NCBI RefSeq assembly: GCF_013372145.1
Contig: NZ_CP053827.1
Coordinates: 682,001 to 746,000, forward strand
Length of the DNA: 64,000 bases
Direction: 5' to 3'
Source: Campylobacter hyointestinalis subsp. hyointestinalis
GTDB taxonomy: Bacteria > Campylobacterota > Campylobacteria > Campylobacterales > Campylobacteraceae
This document shows positions 53,552-63,392 of this stretch, piece by piece. Positions within the stretch are counted from its first letter, which is position 1. Each line of letters opens with the position of its first letter. The notes under the pieces were generated by a model, which was given only the letters and a program-made list of their open reading frames with translations, was not told the origin of the DNA and made no database searches. The translations under genes were made by a program, and so were the position numbers.

Positions 53552-53767
53552 ATGAAAATCATAAGAGATGTAGTTAGCAATCTTACAGTAGATTCGCAAA
53601 GAGAATTGAAATTTCCTTATTATGAAAAAATAAAAAATAGCTTTTATGTGGATGATAAATATTGTAAATTTATTCTTTCTAGAAAATGGTATCTTAAAAA
53701 ATATAAGCGATGGTGATGAAGATATCAGTTGCTTGTATAAGAGACAAACGCAGATTTGCTGTCTATA
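53552..53767 (+). pseudogene. Remnant of an unidentified gene
   Basis: From ATG 53552 a 54-codon frame reads KIIRDVVSNLTVDSQRELKF…YYEKIKNSFYVDDKYCKFIL and ends at 53716. A one-base shift near 53685 would instead continue as ENGILKNISDGDEDISCLYK to a stop near 53767. The pattern suggests a broken gene fragment. Family unknown; coding status is weak. Confidence 0.3.
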
Positions 53768-53924
53768 CATAGTCATATAGTGCGTAAATTTAATACCATA
53801 TCAACTTTTGTTGATGTTAATGCTTTATGTTAAATTTGCTTCTACACAATGATCATTAATATACGTATTGAAAAATTACTTAGTATTTTACTAGGAAGCT
53901 TCTTTTTAATACTATTTGTTTTTA

Positions 53925-54476
53925 TTAAAATATATAAATCAAATAGTATTTTTTTTCCATCATCTTTTTTATAAATTTATCGAATAACCCATTTGTAAAG
54001 CATTCTTTTAGAAATTCTACTATAAGCGTATTGTAGCTAGTGAAGAATTGTGTATCGTTTGAATTTTGAGTATCATTTTGACTAGAGTTTTTTAAGATAT
54101 CATTTAAATTATTATCTAATGTAGTATGATTTGGCAAGATATCATTTACTAAGGTGTTTTGGACATTGTCTTTATAATGCTGTTTTATTTTGTATTCTTT
54201 TTGAAGTATATTATCTATCTTCCTTGGTTTTTCATCTAATCTTTCTTTTAATTCATTTGATATCAACTCATCTAAGCTAAGTTCACCTTTTAGTATTTTT
54301 ATATTATCTATAATGTCTTTTTGGCTTAGATACATACCTAGATTTGCAAAGCTTTTTATATTTGATTTTATTTTGTCATATTGCTCTTTTGTTAGCTTAT
54401 ATTTATACTTTTCGAGTATAGCTAAGCTTTTTGCTAGACTATACAGATCAGGTTTGTTTTCTTTTATAATAATCAT
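53925..54476 (-). CDS. Hypothetical Lys/Asn-rich protein
   Basis: A 183-residue protein, unrecognised, rich in Lys, Asn and Asp, predicted helical, with no signal peptide. An internal stretch ANLGMYLSQKDIIDNIKILKG closely resembles the tiny frame just upstream (NLDIYLSKEDIIECIKILAG), so the two derive from a common module. The A/T content is above that of neighbouring core genes, in keeping with an accessory origin. Confidence 0.5.
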   Translation of the reverse strand: MIIIKENKPDLYSLAKSLAILEKYKYKLTKEQYDKIKSNIKSFANLGMYLSQKDIIDNIKILKGELSLDELISNELKERLDEKPRKIDNILQKEYKIKQHYKDNVQNTLVNDILPNHTTLDNNLNDILKNSSQNDTQNSNDTQFFTSYNTLIVEFLKECFTNGLFDKFIKKMMEKKYYLIYIF

Positions 54477-54485
54477 TGTGAGCTC

Positions 54486-54611
54486 TTATGGTTTATCTAA
54501 AGGATCATCTGCACTAGTATATCCTGCTAATATCTTAATGCACTCTATAATATCTTCTTTGCTTAAGTATATATCTAAATTAGAAATTTTTTTAATATAA
54601 GTTTGTATCAT
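54486..54611 (-). CDS. 41-residue frame paralogous to the neighbouring hypothetical gene
   Basis: ATG at 54611 opens a 41-codon frame (KKISNLDIYLSKEDIIECIK, ILAGYTSADDPLDKP). It shares the module NL-x-YLS-DII-IKIL-G with the 183-residue protein downstream. It may be a truncated duplicate or a small gene of its own. No Shine–Dalgarno sequence is evident. Confidence 0.35.
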   Translation of the reverse strand: MIQTYIKKISNLDIYLSKEDIIECIKILAGYTSADDPLDKP

Positions 54612-54714
54612 TTTATACTCGCATTCACTAAGAATTTTTTGTATTTATCTAAAATATTTATACTGTTTTCTAAATTCTTTGATTCTCTCCTTATTTATTA
54701 TTTTTAATTTCAAT

Positions 54715-54920
54715 TCATTTTAGATCGTTTATATTTATTTTATATTTTTTATGGACATAAGATATGTATTTTTCAGGTGTTTCTTTTTTAGCTATTTGTA
54801 TAATAATATCGGCTAGTCCTACATTGCGACTATTTTTTTAAACATTTGTGCTGTTTCTTTAAAGCTTGGATAGGTTTTATCTTTCTTCTTTAGCATTTTA
54901 AAACCTTTTTTAAAGTCCAT
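54715..54920 (-). pseudogene. Small frameshifted gene of unknown family
   Basis: The frame from ATG 54920 (MDFKKGFKMLKKKDKTYPSF … TAQMFKK) closes early. Adding one base at the T7 run 54833–54839 (A7 in the gene) joins it to NSRNVGLADIIIQIAKKETP and then EKYISYVHKKYKININDLK, ending at 54715, for about 68 residues. It overlaps the upstream broken gene by 11 bp, so they formed an operon. The slip tract could be a switch, a mutation or a sequencing error. Confidence 0.45.
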
Positions 54921-55387
54921 ATATTTTGAATATCTCTTTAGAGTCGTTGCTTTTTAATATCCTTATAAAAGATTTGCAACAACTATTTTCTTCACATCTT
55001 TCAAACTTTAGCATACCAAGTTCTTGTAGTCCTTGTGAACGTTTATCAGTAACATTAACCTTTATAATTCCGTTTTCATCAGTGGTAGTAATACTTAAAA
55101 GATTATTTCCTAAAATATAAAAATTATCAAAAAAGTTATGTATTTGATCTTTTTGCTTCATTATAAAGTTTCTATCTGCTATGATTAGGCTTAGATCGTT
55201 TAATCTATTAGTTAGAAGACATGAGGTTTTCTTGGGTATCGTAAATGGCTTGTATTTCTATAGTTTTATCTTTTAAATGATTCAATATGTCTTCGATAGG
55301 TTTTTTGTATTTATTATCTACTCCTATCATAAATATATCCGCAGATGTAAAAATGACTATTATGCAAATTAAAACTATCTTTTTCAA
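54910..55387 (-). pseudogene. Secreted/anchored small protein gene, frameshifted
   Basis: TTG 55387, behind AAAGGGT, starts a frame with an N-terminal hydrophobic signal (KKIVLICIIVIFTSADIFMI) and a helical part, KPIEDILNHLKDKTIEIQAI; it stops near 55218. A shift near 55215–55225 connects to RLNDLSLIIADRNFIMKQKD and on through NNLLSITTTDENGIIKVNVT to GL at 54910. Total length would be about 159 residues. The C-terminal part has two adjacent cysteines (ENSCCKSF). I do not recognise a family. Confidence 0.45.
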
Positions 55388-57204
55388 CGCTTACCCTTTA
55401 TAGATTAAATTTAAAACACAATTCGGTAAAACAATAAAGCCTTACCGAGAAAGTATTAAAATTCATATTTAAGGCTAAGAGTTCCGCTTGCTCCTTTTTT
55501 CTTACCTATAGATTCTTGAGTTCCTAGATCTATAACAAATCTCTCTTTTTTATTATCAAATTTAGTGTATCTGATACCTATCTCTGCTATGCCAGAATTT
55601 CCTTTTAGAGACGGAGCGTCTAGATTATAATCAAATGTTAAGTTTTTACCTTTAATATCTCCTCTAAACTCTCTTTCGTAAGCAGCTCCAGCATATAATC
55701 CAAAACCATTAGTAAAGTTATAATTATATCTAGCTCCAAGTTTGGTTTTAAACGAGTCGCTTGTATTAAATTTGAATTTAGTCTTAAGAGTTTCTATCTT
55801 ATCGCCTTCTATTCTAGTATAATAAGCTTTAAGATAGGTATCTATATTTGATCTTTTAGTTAGGTTAAATATTTTTCCTGCTCCAAGATGAGTAGCATAG
55901 TATGTTCTTCTAGTATTAAAAGTTGGATTTTCTCCTATACCAAATCCATATCCTTTATAGTCACTTTTTATCTTACCTAGTCTTAAGCTACCTTCGAGAT
56001 ATATATCATTATCAAGTTCGTCAAGTTTGCCTAAATATCCTATTCCATAGTATTTGCTATCGCCCTTACCGTGAATACTTTTGCCGTTAAAATCATTATA
56101 GCTATCGTATTTACCTTTACCAAATTCCATAAATAATCCGTGAGTGTAGTTATCGTTTATCTTTTTAGAAACTCCGGCTATTGCATTAGCTCCTTTGATA
56201 TCTATATGCGAACCTGATTTTAGTCTGGTATCATACCCGTTTGTCCTAGCAAAGACCGAAGGTTTATCATCATAAGATTTATTAAGCATAACTTTATCTA
56301 TAGTGTCAGTATTTGTTCCTATGATACCTAGCATTCCAGCTCCTGTTTCAAGGATATTTTTTTGAGATGGATTTGTTTTTTTACTCCTAAGTGATGCATA
56401 CAAAGATTTTGGATCGCTTGATATATCAAAATCATAGATATTTGAAAGTGTTAATGTGGTTAGTCTATGGATATTGTTTGGATTGCCTATATGGTTTTTT
56501 GGATCATTTGTGGATATTATACCGCCGTTGTTATTTTTTATAAGTATTACTTTATCTCCTGCTTTTAAAGATTCGTTAGCTCCACTTTGCATAGCTACGC
56601 CTATTTTAGATTTGCTTAGATCTGTTTTATATGTATCGCTTAAATTTAATATAGTGTTTCCAGTGAATATATCGCCATCGAAAAGCTCTTTATTTCCGCC
56701 GTAAAATATCGTACTTGTTCTAAAAGTAGGATTTCCTAAGATGTTTACCGTATTGTTTGTTGCTGAGCCTTTGCTACTATAACCGCCGTAAACATTACCA
56801 TTTATAGTTCCACCTGAGATATTTACTACGTTATGGGTTGTTTTGCTTGCAATACTCCTACCACCGCAAACAAAGTCATTTACTGTTCCGCCGAAAATAA
56901 TTACTTCATTGCTATTTACTTCATTACTATTTGCAAATCCTCCAATAACATTACCATTTACAGTTCCACCAAACATCGTTACTTTATTGTTATTTGTAGC
57001 TCCTTGCTTTTGAGTAGTACTAAGAGCAACTTCTCCTCCTATTACCGAACGCATTGTTCCATTTTCTATAATTACTTCGTTATTATTGGCATTACCAAAC
57101 CTAGACTCTCCTCCGTTTACGTTTAAATCTGCGTCTATAATTCCGTTTTTAATTATTACTTTATTTTTTATTGAGTCTTTATCTCTACTAAATCCTCCTA
57201 CAAC

Positions 57205-57211
57205 TTTTTTT
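57205..57211. repeat. T7/A7 tract where the autotransporter frame breaks
   Basis: Seven T on the plus strand (A7 in the gene). Eight would make the passenger and barrel frames continuous. Confidence 0.75.
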
Positions 57212-57564
57212 CAATAGTTCCATTTTCTATAATCACTGTGTTACCTTCTGCATTACCTTCTGAAGCTACACCACCATTGACATATTTAATTTTTCCACCT
57301 TTAACTATTGTTTTATTATTAATTACATTTACATCACCTTTATCGCTTTTACCTGTTTCTATTGCAAATATCTGTATATCTTTATTATTTTCAACAATGA
57401 GTTTATTATTGCTTACATTTTTTGATTCGCTATATCCGCCCATAGCTTTATTAATTTCCTTTTTTGTACTTAATATCTTTACCTCATTATCTGAATAACT
57501 AGATGATGTAAATAAACTATCAGGAAAATTATCAAAATCCTTTAACTCAAAACCGGGTGTTGTA

Positions 57565-57572
57565 CCCCCCCC
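57565..57572. repeat. C8/G8 homopolymer in second autotransporter
   Basis: Eight C on the plus strand, read as part of IGGGT just after the signal peptide. Its position matches that of the G9 tract in the first autotransporter, so both share a switch layout. Confidence 0.75.
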
Positions 57573-57656
57573 TATAGGATCATAGACTAACGTCTCACCT
57601 GCCAAACAATTTATAGCCACTAAACTTGTAGCTAAAATTACTACTTTAATTTTCAT

Positions 57657-58353
57657 GTTATTCCTTTCTTTGTAAAAGTTACTTTCAGTTCATTTTTTCT
57701 TATTTAAAAATTAATTTAACAAATATAAAACTAAAAACACATAGATAAAAACAAATATTTTTATAAATTTTTAAAAATAAATTTAGAAGTTGCCTCCTCC
57801 CAAAAAATCTTTTTAGATTTTTTAAAATACTAAAAATCTAAAAATAATAAAAATTTTTTATTAATTTATAGTTCTTAATAAATAATACTAATGAGATTAT
57901 ATATAATTTTTTCTTAAATAAATATAATATAATATAATAATTATCTATTTTTATATAAATATTGATAATATTAGATAATGCATTTTTTGGAAATTTTATA
58001 TAATTAAAAAATATTTTTTTATTTAGTTTTTAAATACAATAAAAAGATAATTTATTTTGTTTATGATTAAATATCTGTTATCTAGCTCCTTGCAAGATAT
58101 ACTAATCGAAGATATATTAATTGTCATTGAATTATTAAAATTAAATAGAAGCGTGTTGTATATCATTAAAAACAATTAAATTATAATATTAAAATGTATT
58201 TAATTGAGAAAAAATTTGCGTTTAAAGATAGTATAGTGTCAAAAACACTTGTTTCTACTTTTATTATCAGTATGGAAATCGAAAGATAACTTATTTTAAG
58301 TTTAAATACTAAATATCCATTTTTAAAACTAAAAGTAATAAAAATGGATATTA
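57657..58353. other. 697-bp very AT-rich region without a gene
   Basis: Long A/T runs with few G or C, upstream of the second autotransporter and downstream of the K+ channel gene. There is one AT hairpin near 57806–57831 (AAAAAATCT and AGATTTTTT around a T4 loop), possibly part of the autotransporter's upstream region. I see no tRNA, small RNA or coding frame that can be supported. Such base composition usually marks silenced or recently degraded DNA. Confidence 0.55.
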
Positions 58354-59484
58354 TTAAACATATTTAAATTCCTCTGGTTTGTGTTTGCTAAAAATAAGTT
58401 TTTTAGTAGCTCTTATGCTCTCTGCCGTTCCTATGACTAGGAGTTTTGAGCCTGTTCCTATGAGTGTGTCGCCTTTTGGCATAGGTGTAAATTTATTATT
58501 TTGATCTCTGATGCCTACGACGTCCGCGTTTGTGATGTCTCTAAGGTGAGTTTCTTTAAGGCGCTTAAATCTAAGCCAAGATAGTTCTGGGACTTTTATC
58601 TCTTCTATATCTATAGGTGAGTCTTTTTTGTATAAAAATTGCTCCAACATATTTTCCATATCGGGACGTACACTCACTGCTGAGAGCCTTTGAGCGACAA
58701 GTTTTGCCGGGCTTACTACTGAGTTTGCACCGAGCTTTTGTAGCTTTTCGGTATCGTCTTCATTGTCTGAATTCGTCATGATAAAATACGGTTTTATACG
58801 TCCAAGCTCTTTTTCATACAATCTAACGGTGGCTATCATGGCTATGTTATCGGCTATATTCGGACTTAGGGTTATGAGTCCTTTGGCGCTTGAGAGATGA
58901 GTTTTTAGCAGTGCATTTTGTGTGTGCGGCTCATCTACTATATAATATGGATATTTATATGTTTCGGCAAGCTCTTCTAAATTTTCTTTGTTATCGACTA
59001 CTACAAACGGTATGTGATTTTCTCTGAATTGTCTGGTTAGTTCTATAGTATAGTTGTTGTGATAGCAGATTACAAAGTGGTTTTTAAGCCTAGCTATTTT
59101 GTAGAGCATATTTCTTTCCTTTAAAATTTTTATCAAAGTACCTTTTTTCAGTACTTCTATAACAAGACCCATAGAGAACGTAAAAAGACCAAATCCCATA
59201 AGAATAAAAGTTATAGTAAATAATCTTCCGGCGGTATTTATATGTCCGACTTCGGTAAATCCTACAGTTGTAAATGTCATACCGGCTTGATAGATTGCAT
59301 CTATTAGCGAAAAATTAGTTGTAAAAATATAGCCTAATGCTCCAAAAAGCATCATAGAAACTACAAAGATAAGTGGAAGTCTGAAGTATTTTAGTTGTTG
59401 ATAAAGTTCATCGTCTAGGCTGTATTGTGGTTTTGGAGTTTCACTCCAGTTGAGGAATTTCTTAATCTTTTGAAGTAAAGACAT
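58354..59484 (-). CDS. Two-TM potassium-channel protein with RCK domains
   Basis: A 376-residue protein: TM1 at about 35–52, pore loop with filter TTVGFTE at 72–78, TM2 at about 87–110, then two RCK-type domains (TrkA-N at about 135–250; TrkA-C with MPKGDTLIGTGSKLLVIG near the end). Two features are atypical: the filter has GFTE rather than GYGD, and the Rossmann motif at the start of TrkA-N reads HFVICYHNNYTIEL instead of GxGxxG. It likely controls K+ flux, with unusual selectivity or ligand. It lies 25 bp after rpmB on the same strand. Confidence 0.88.
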   Translation of the reverse strand: MSLLQKIKKFLNWSETPKPQYSLDDELYQQLKYFRLPLIFVVSMMLFGALGYIFTTNFSLIDAIYQAGMTFTTVGFTEVGHINTAGRLFTITFILMGFGLFTFSMGLVIEVLKKGTLIKILKERNMLYKIARLKNHFVICYHNNYTIELTRQFRENHIPFVVVDNKENLEELAETYKYPYYIVDEPHTQNALLKTHLSSAKGLITLSPNIADNIAMIATVRLYEKELGRIKPYFIMTNSDNEDDTEKLQKLGANSVVSPAKLVAQRLSAVSVRPDMENMLEQFLYKKDSPIDIEEIKVPELSWLRFKRLKETHLRDITNADVVGIRDQNNKFTPMPKGDTLIGTGSKLLVIGTAESIRATKKLIFSKHKPEEFKYV

Positions 59485-59509
59485 AAATTCCTCTTCTTAA
59501 CATAATATT

Positions 59510-59704
59510 TTAGTTGGCGCTTTGTTTTTTCATTGTTCTAAGTGTAGACGCTGCAACTTTGATTTTTCTAGTTGTACCGTCTTCTAACATAACGCGAACC
59601 GTACGAAGGTTTGGCATAAATCTTCTTTTTGTTCTATTATTTGCGTGGCTCACGTTGTTTCCAGTCATCGGGCCTTTTCCTGTTATCGCACATCTTTTTG
59701 ACAT
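59510..59704 (-). CDS. rpmB: 50S ribosomal protein L28
   Basis: A 64-residue basic protein with the L28 pattern: [20 protein letters not shown], then [15 protein letters not shown] and STLRTMKK. The N-terminal Cys pair of zinc-binding forms is reduced to one Cys. Length is normal. AAGGAA precedes the ATG. It is followed by the channel gene. Confidence 0.96.
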   Translation of the reverse strand: MSKRCAITGKGPMTGNNVSHANNRTKRRFMPNLRTVRVMLEDGTTRKIKVAASTLRTMKKQSAN

Positions 59705-59788
59705 ATTTTTTCCTTACAAACAAAAATTTGGGCTGATTATATCTTAAAAAAGTGTAAATCTAGCTTAAATATCTTAAATTATGGGTAG

Positions 59789-59812
59789 ATTTGGGTGAAT
59801 TCACACCCAAAT
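59789..59812 (-). terminator. Terminator hairpin after metQ
   Basis: ATTTGGGTG 59789–59797 pairs perfectly with CACCCAAAT 59804–59812 around AATTCA, 7 bp downstream of the metQ stop on the minus strand. Confidence 0.6.
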
Positions 59813-59818
59813 TTATAA

Positions 59819-60592
59819 TTAGAACGCTGGAATTATGGCGCCTTTGTATTTATCTGCTATGAAATCTTTCACGGCCTTAGTATTTAGTGCTGCGTCAAGC
59901 GCTTTGATCTTTTTGCTGTTTTGGTTTCCTTCTTTTACGACTACTATATTTACATATGGACTATCTTTACTCTCTAAAGCAAGAGCGTCTTTTGTAGGAT
60001 TTAAATTTGCGTTCATAGCAAAATTTGTATTTATCACGGCGATATCTACGTCATCTAAAGTTCTAGGAAGAGTTGCTGCTTCTAACTCTTTAAATTTAAG
60101 ATTTTTTGAGTTTTTTGTGATATCAAGTGGAGTTCTAAGCTTTGCACTATTATCTACTTCTATAAGTTTTGCATTTACCAAAACATCAAGTGCGCGACTC
60201 TCGTTTGTAGGGTCATTTGGAATGCTTATAGTAGCTCCGTCTTTTAGATCTTTTAGTGATTTGATCTTTTTGCTATAAATTCCCATAGGCTCAAGATGTA
60301 CGCCAGCTGTTTTTACAAGATGTGTGCCTTTGTTTGCATTAAACTCATTTAAGTACGGTATATGTTGAAAATAGTTTGCATCTAAATCACCGTCTTCTAC
60401 GGCTAAATTCGGCACTACGTAGTCATTAAATACTTTTATCTCAAGCTCGTATCCCTCTTTTTTTAACTCAGGCTTTATAAATTCCAAGATCTCTGCGTGA
60501 GGGATCGGAGTAGCTCCTACTTTTATAACTTCGGCAAACGCCGCACTGATAAAGCTGGTCGCAAGTAGCGCCATGGCAACTGTTTTTTTCAT
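59819..60592 (-). CDS. metQ: Methionine ABC transporter substrate-binding protein
   Basis: MetQ/NlpA-family binding protein for methionine. The mature domain shows EVIKVGATPIPHAEILEFIK, NYFQHIPYLNEFN, VHLEPMGIYS, ISIPNDPTNESRALDVL and DIAVINTNFAMN. The signal peptide is KKTVAMALLATSFISAAFA. There is no lipobox Cys, so it is a soluble periplasmic form, unlike many MetQ lipoproteins. I choose ATG 60592 behind AAAGGAGAT; a longer frame from 60664 would add a non-signal-like stretch. The partner genes metNI lie 1.1 kb away beyond the opposite-strand thiD. Confidence 0.92.
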   Translation of the reverse strand: MKKTVAMALLATSFISAAFAEVIKVGATPIPHAEILEFIKPELKKEGYELEIKVFNDYVVPNLAVEDGDLDANYFQHIPYLNEFNANKGTHLVKTAGVHLEPMGIYSKKIKSLKDLKDGATISIPNDPTNESRALDVLVNAKLIEVDNSAKLRTPLDITKNSKNLKFKELEAATLPRTLDDVDIAVINTNFAMNANLNPTKDALALESKDSPYVNIVVVKEGNQNSKKIKALDAALNTKAVKDFIADKYKGAIIPAF

Positions 60593-60879
60593 TTTAATCT
60601 CCTTTTTTAATCTGTTTTGTTTTAAAAATTTCGGTATTATACAAAAAAGATAGATAAAAATCAAGTATTTTTATATGATTTATATATTTTTTATAAATTT
60701 ATTGCTATATATAGCTAAAATATGGTATTAGATAAAATATATTTTATAGATATATTTTTAAATTTAAAAACAAAATAGGCTTTGATATAAAATGAAATTT
60801 ATATAAAATAAGTAAATTCATCTAGTTGGTTATTTGTAAAGGCAAAATGTTATAATTTTATAAAAAAACAGAGGATAAA

Positions 60880-61671
60880 ATGAAAAAAGTTTTAAGTATA
60901 GCTGGATCTGATTCTAGCGGAGGCGCTGGAATACAAGCTGATATAAAGACGATAACCGCGCATAAGATGTACGCGATGAGTGTTATAACGGCGCTTACTG
61001 CTCAAAATACAAATGGTGTTTTTGGCGTTTTGGATGTTGGCGGTGAGTTTATAACTGCTCAGATCGATGCTTGCTTTAGCGATATATTTCCAGATGCACT
61101 AAAGATAGGAATGGTCTCAAACGAAGAAATTATCAGATCTATATCTGCCGGACTTAAAAAATGGAATACAAAAAATATCGTCCTTGATCCAGTAATGGTG
61201 GCTACAAGCGGTGGCGTGTTGATGAAAGACAGCGCCATAAATGTTTTAATAGACGAACTTTTTAGCATAGCTAACATCATAACTCCAAATATCCCAGAAG
61301 CAGAAATCCTAAGCGATATGGTCATAAAAACAACTGAAGATATGCAAAAATCCGCTAAAAAGATATCTAAATTTACAAATGCAGCCGTTCTTGTAAAAGG
61401 AGGACATTTGGAAGGTAGCGCCATTGACGTGTTATATAGTGGCGGCGAATTTAGCTTTTTTAACTCAGACAAGATAAAAACTAAAAATACTCATGGCACG
61501 GGCTGCACACTTTCTAGCGCTATAGCTTGTGGTTTGGCGGCGAATTTAGATATAAAAACCTCAGTCTTAAAGGCTAAAGATTTTATCACCAAAGCTCTTG
61601 CAAATGATATCAAAGTAGGGCAGGGAAATGGCGCTATCGATCATTATTTTAGGATACCAGAGATTTTTTGA
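60880..61671 (+). CDS. thiD: Hydroxymethylpyrimidine/phosphomethylpyrimidine kinase
   Basis: ThiD phosphorylates HMP twice for thiamine synthesis. The 263-residue ribokinase-fold protein has SIAGSDSSGGAGIQADIKTI, ALTAQNTNGVFG, LDPVMVATSGGVLM, TPNIPEAEIL, VLVKGGHLEG and the catalytic loop NTHGTGCTLSSAIA. Length is normal. GAGG precedes the ATG. It is encoded opposite to, and splits, the methionine transporter genes. No TPP riboswitch is visible upstream. Confidence 0.95.
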   Translation: MKKVLSIAGSDSSGGAGIQADIKTITAHKMYAMSVITALTAQNTNGVFGVLDVGGEFITAQIDACFSDIFPDALKIGMVSNEEIIRSISAGLKKWNTKNIVLDPVMVATSGGVLMKDSAINVLIDELFSIANIITPNIPEAEILSDMVIKTTEDMQKSAKKISKFTNAAVLVKGGHLEGSAIDVLYSGGEFSFFNSDKIKTKNTHGTGCTLSSAIACGLAANLDIKTSVLKAKDFITKALANDIKVGQGNGAIDHYFRIPEIF

Positions 61672-61678
61672 TGAATTT

Positions 61679-61730
61679 GCTATTTAAACGGTTTTTATAC
61701 CGTCAAATAGCTTTAAATTTATTTTTTGGT
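61679..61730. terminator. Terminator between thiD and metI
   Basis: GCTATTT 61679–61685 pairs with AAATAGC 61705–61711, extended by ACGG/CCGT inside with a small bulge, and is followed by an A/T run with T6 (to 61726). It lies 8 bp after thiD, between convergent genes. Confidence 0.7.
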
Positions 61731-62360
61731 GATTTTATAAAGTAGATTTCCTATCATCTGTATAACTTGAACCAATACTATCAAGATGATGACTGTGTAT
61801 GCCATAATGTCTGGACGAAATCTTTGGAAGCCATATCTCATCGCTACATCTCCTAGCCCACCGCCACCTACAGTGCCTGCCATCGCGGTAAATCCTACTA
61901 TAACTATAAGCGTGAGCGTTATGGCGTTGATGATACTAGGAAGGGCTTCTGGAAGCATAACTCTAAATATAATTTGAGATTTGTTTGCACCAAAGCTAAG
62001 TGCAGCTTCTATGATACCATAATCCACTTCATTCATCGCATTTTCTATAAGACGCGCTATAAACGGAGCCGAGCCGATAGTAAGAGGAACGATAGCCGCA
62101 CTTGTACCTATACTCGTGCCTACTATTATTTTTGTAAGCGGAAAAAGCACGATTATAAGTATGATAAACGGAAAGCTTCTAAGAACATTTACTATCAGAT
62201 CAAGACTAGAATATACAACCCTATTTGGCATAAGTCCGTTTCGTTTAGTAAGAACTAAGATGATAGCTAAAATCAGCCCTATTATAAAAGCCAAAAAAGT
62301 AGATATAAAAGTCATATAAATAGTATCTAAAGTCGCTTCGTAAAGTAGTTTTGGTATCAT
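61719..62360 (-). CDS. metI: Methionine ABC transporter permease
   Basis: A 213-residue permease with five helices: [21 protein letters not shown] at the start, the EAA-loop [28 protein letters not shown], and [26 protein letters not shown]. It matches E. coli MetI in length and motifs. It overlaps metN by 4 bp (ATGA). Confidence 0.94.
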   Translation of the reverse strand: MIPKLLYEATLDTIYMTFISTFLAFIIGLILAIILVLTKRNGLMPNRVVYSSLDLIVNVLRSFPFIILIIVLFPLTKIIVGTSIGTSAAIVPLTIGSAPFIARLIENAMNEVDYGIIEAALSFGANKSQIIFRVMLPEALPSIINAITLTLIVIVGFTAMAGTVGGGGLGDVAMRYGFQRFRPDIMAYTVIILIVLVQVIQMIGNLLYKITKK

Positions 62361-63325
62361 TGTTCTTCTCCTGCTATTTCATATAAAACGCCTGTTTTTT
62401 CTATGTAATCTATGACTTTGGTTTTGTCTTGTTCATTTATATTTATCACGAGGTTTCCAAGGACGTTTTTATCCAAGCGTTCAAGTTTGCCCCAAACTAT
62501 GTTAAAATCAATATCTAGACTTCTTGCCATACTAGTAATGATGGTATTAAACGCTACTTTTGGCGGGAAGAAAAGCCGTATATTTATGCCAGTTTGTGGT
62601 AAAATTTCTTCTTCGCCAAGGAATGTTTTCATATTTTTGTTTGGTTTTAAAAATATGTCGATTATGCTTCCTGAGTTGGTTATGACGCCATCTTCAAGCA
62701 GTATAGCCCTGTTTGCTATGCTTTTTACGACTTCCATTTCGTGAGTTACTAGAACTATGGTTATGCCTAATTTCTCATTTATTTCTCTTAGAAGTGCTAG
62801 AATTTGATTTGTGGTGTTTGGATCAAGGGCACTTGTAGCTTCATCGCTAAGTAAGATTTTTGGCTTCAAAGCTAAAGCTCTAGCTATAGCTACACGTTGT
62901 TTTTGACCGCCTGATAGCGAGTTTGGATAGCTTGTTGACTTATCTTTTAAGCCTACTAGATCAAGCAGCTCATTTACTCTTTTATTTATATAATTATTAT
63001 CAAATTTCCATAGTCTTAGCGGTGTGGCGATATTTTCAAAAACTGTTTTTCTACTCATCAAAGCAAAGTGTTGAAATATCATACCGATATCTTTTCTAAG
63101 CTCTCTTAGCTCACACTCATTTAGCTTAGAAATCTCTTTATCAAAGACCCTAAGGCTGCCACTTTGATAGCTCTCAAGCCCATTAATACAGCGCAAAAGT
63201 GTGCTTTTACCAGCACCGCTATGACCGACGATAGCGAAGATTTCACCAGGCTTGATATGAGTGTTGATATCTTTTAAAATCTCGTGTTTATCATAACTTT
63301 TGGATAGATTTTTTATTTTTATCAT
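62357..63325 (-). CDS. metN: Methionine ABC transporter ATP-binding protein
   Basis: A 322-residue ATPase: Walker [13 protein letters not shown], signature [15 protein letters not shown], Walker [14 protein letters not shown]-loop [11 protein letters not shown]-terminal NIL domain (about 245–322; [20 protein letters not shown]-like region) binds methionine for trans-inhibition. It is the first gene of metNI, separated from metQ by thiD. Confidence 0.95.
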   Translation of the reverse strand: MIKIKNLSKSYDKHEILKDINTHIKPGEIFAIVGHSGAGKSTLLRCINGLESYQSGSLRVFDKEISKLNECELRELRKDIGMIFQHFALMSRKTVFENIATPLRLWKFDNNYINKRVNELLDLVGLKDKSTSYPNSLSGGQKQRVAIARALALKPKILLSDEATSALDPNTTNQILALLREINEKLGITIVLVTHEMEVVKSIANRAILLEDGVITNSGSIIDIFLKPNKNMKTFLGEEEILPQTGINIRLFFPPKVAFNTIITSMARSLDIDFNIVWGKLERLDKNVLGNLVININEQDKTKVIDYIEKTGVLYEIAGEEQ

Positions 63326-63392
63326 TTTGTTCCTTGCTATACTGAATATTTGTCTATAAAATCTAAAGTAAATTATATAGTATTTATGTAAT

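Larger units (their letters stand above)
55456..57656 (-). pseudogene. Autotransporter with beta-helix passenger, frameshifted or phase-OFF
   Basis: The first frame from ATG 57656 encodes a signal peptide (KIKVVILATSLVAINCLAG), DPIGGGTTPGF and the first passenger repeats, and ends at 57198 (ENGTIEKKL-stop). The remainder, 55456–57054 and slightly upstream, is in another frame: repeats of the form N-x-V-x-I-x-GGTVNGNVxGG (beta-helix), then an autotransporter barrel ending GTLSLKYEF. Adding one A to the A7 run (57205–57211) restores a continuous protein (EKKVVGGFSRDKDSIKNKV). A G8 tract at 57565–57572 near the signal peptide is a second slippage site. The intact product would be about 730 residues, on the cell surface. 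Probably a phase-OFF state or a true pseudogene. Confidence 0.8.

Noticed and set aside
57657-58353. Small RNA or hidden gene in the long AT-rich gap
   Set aside because: Only A/T runs and one weak hairpin; no start with ribosome-binding site and no stable fold apparent by eye.
63326-63392. SAM riboswitch before metN
   Set aside because: The gap is only 67 bp, AT-rich and without a multi-stem structure.
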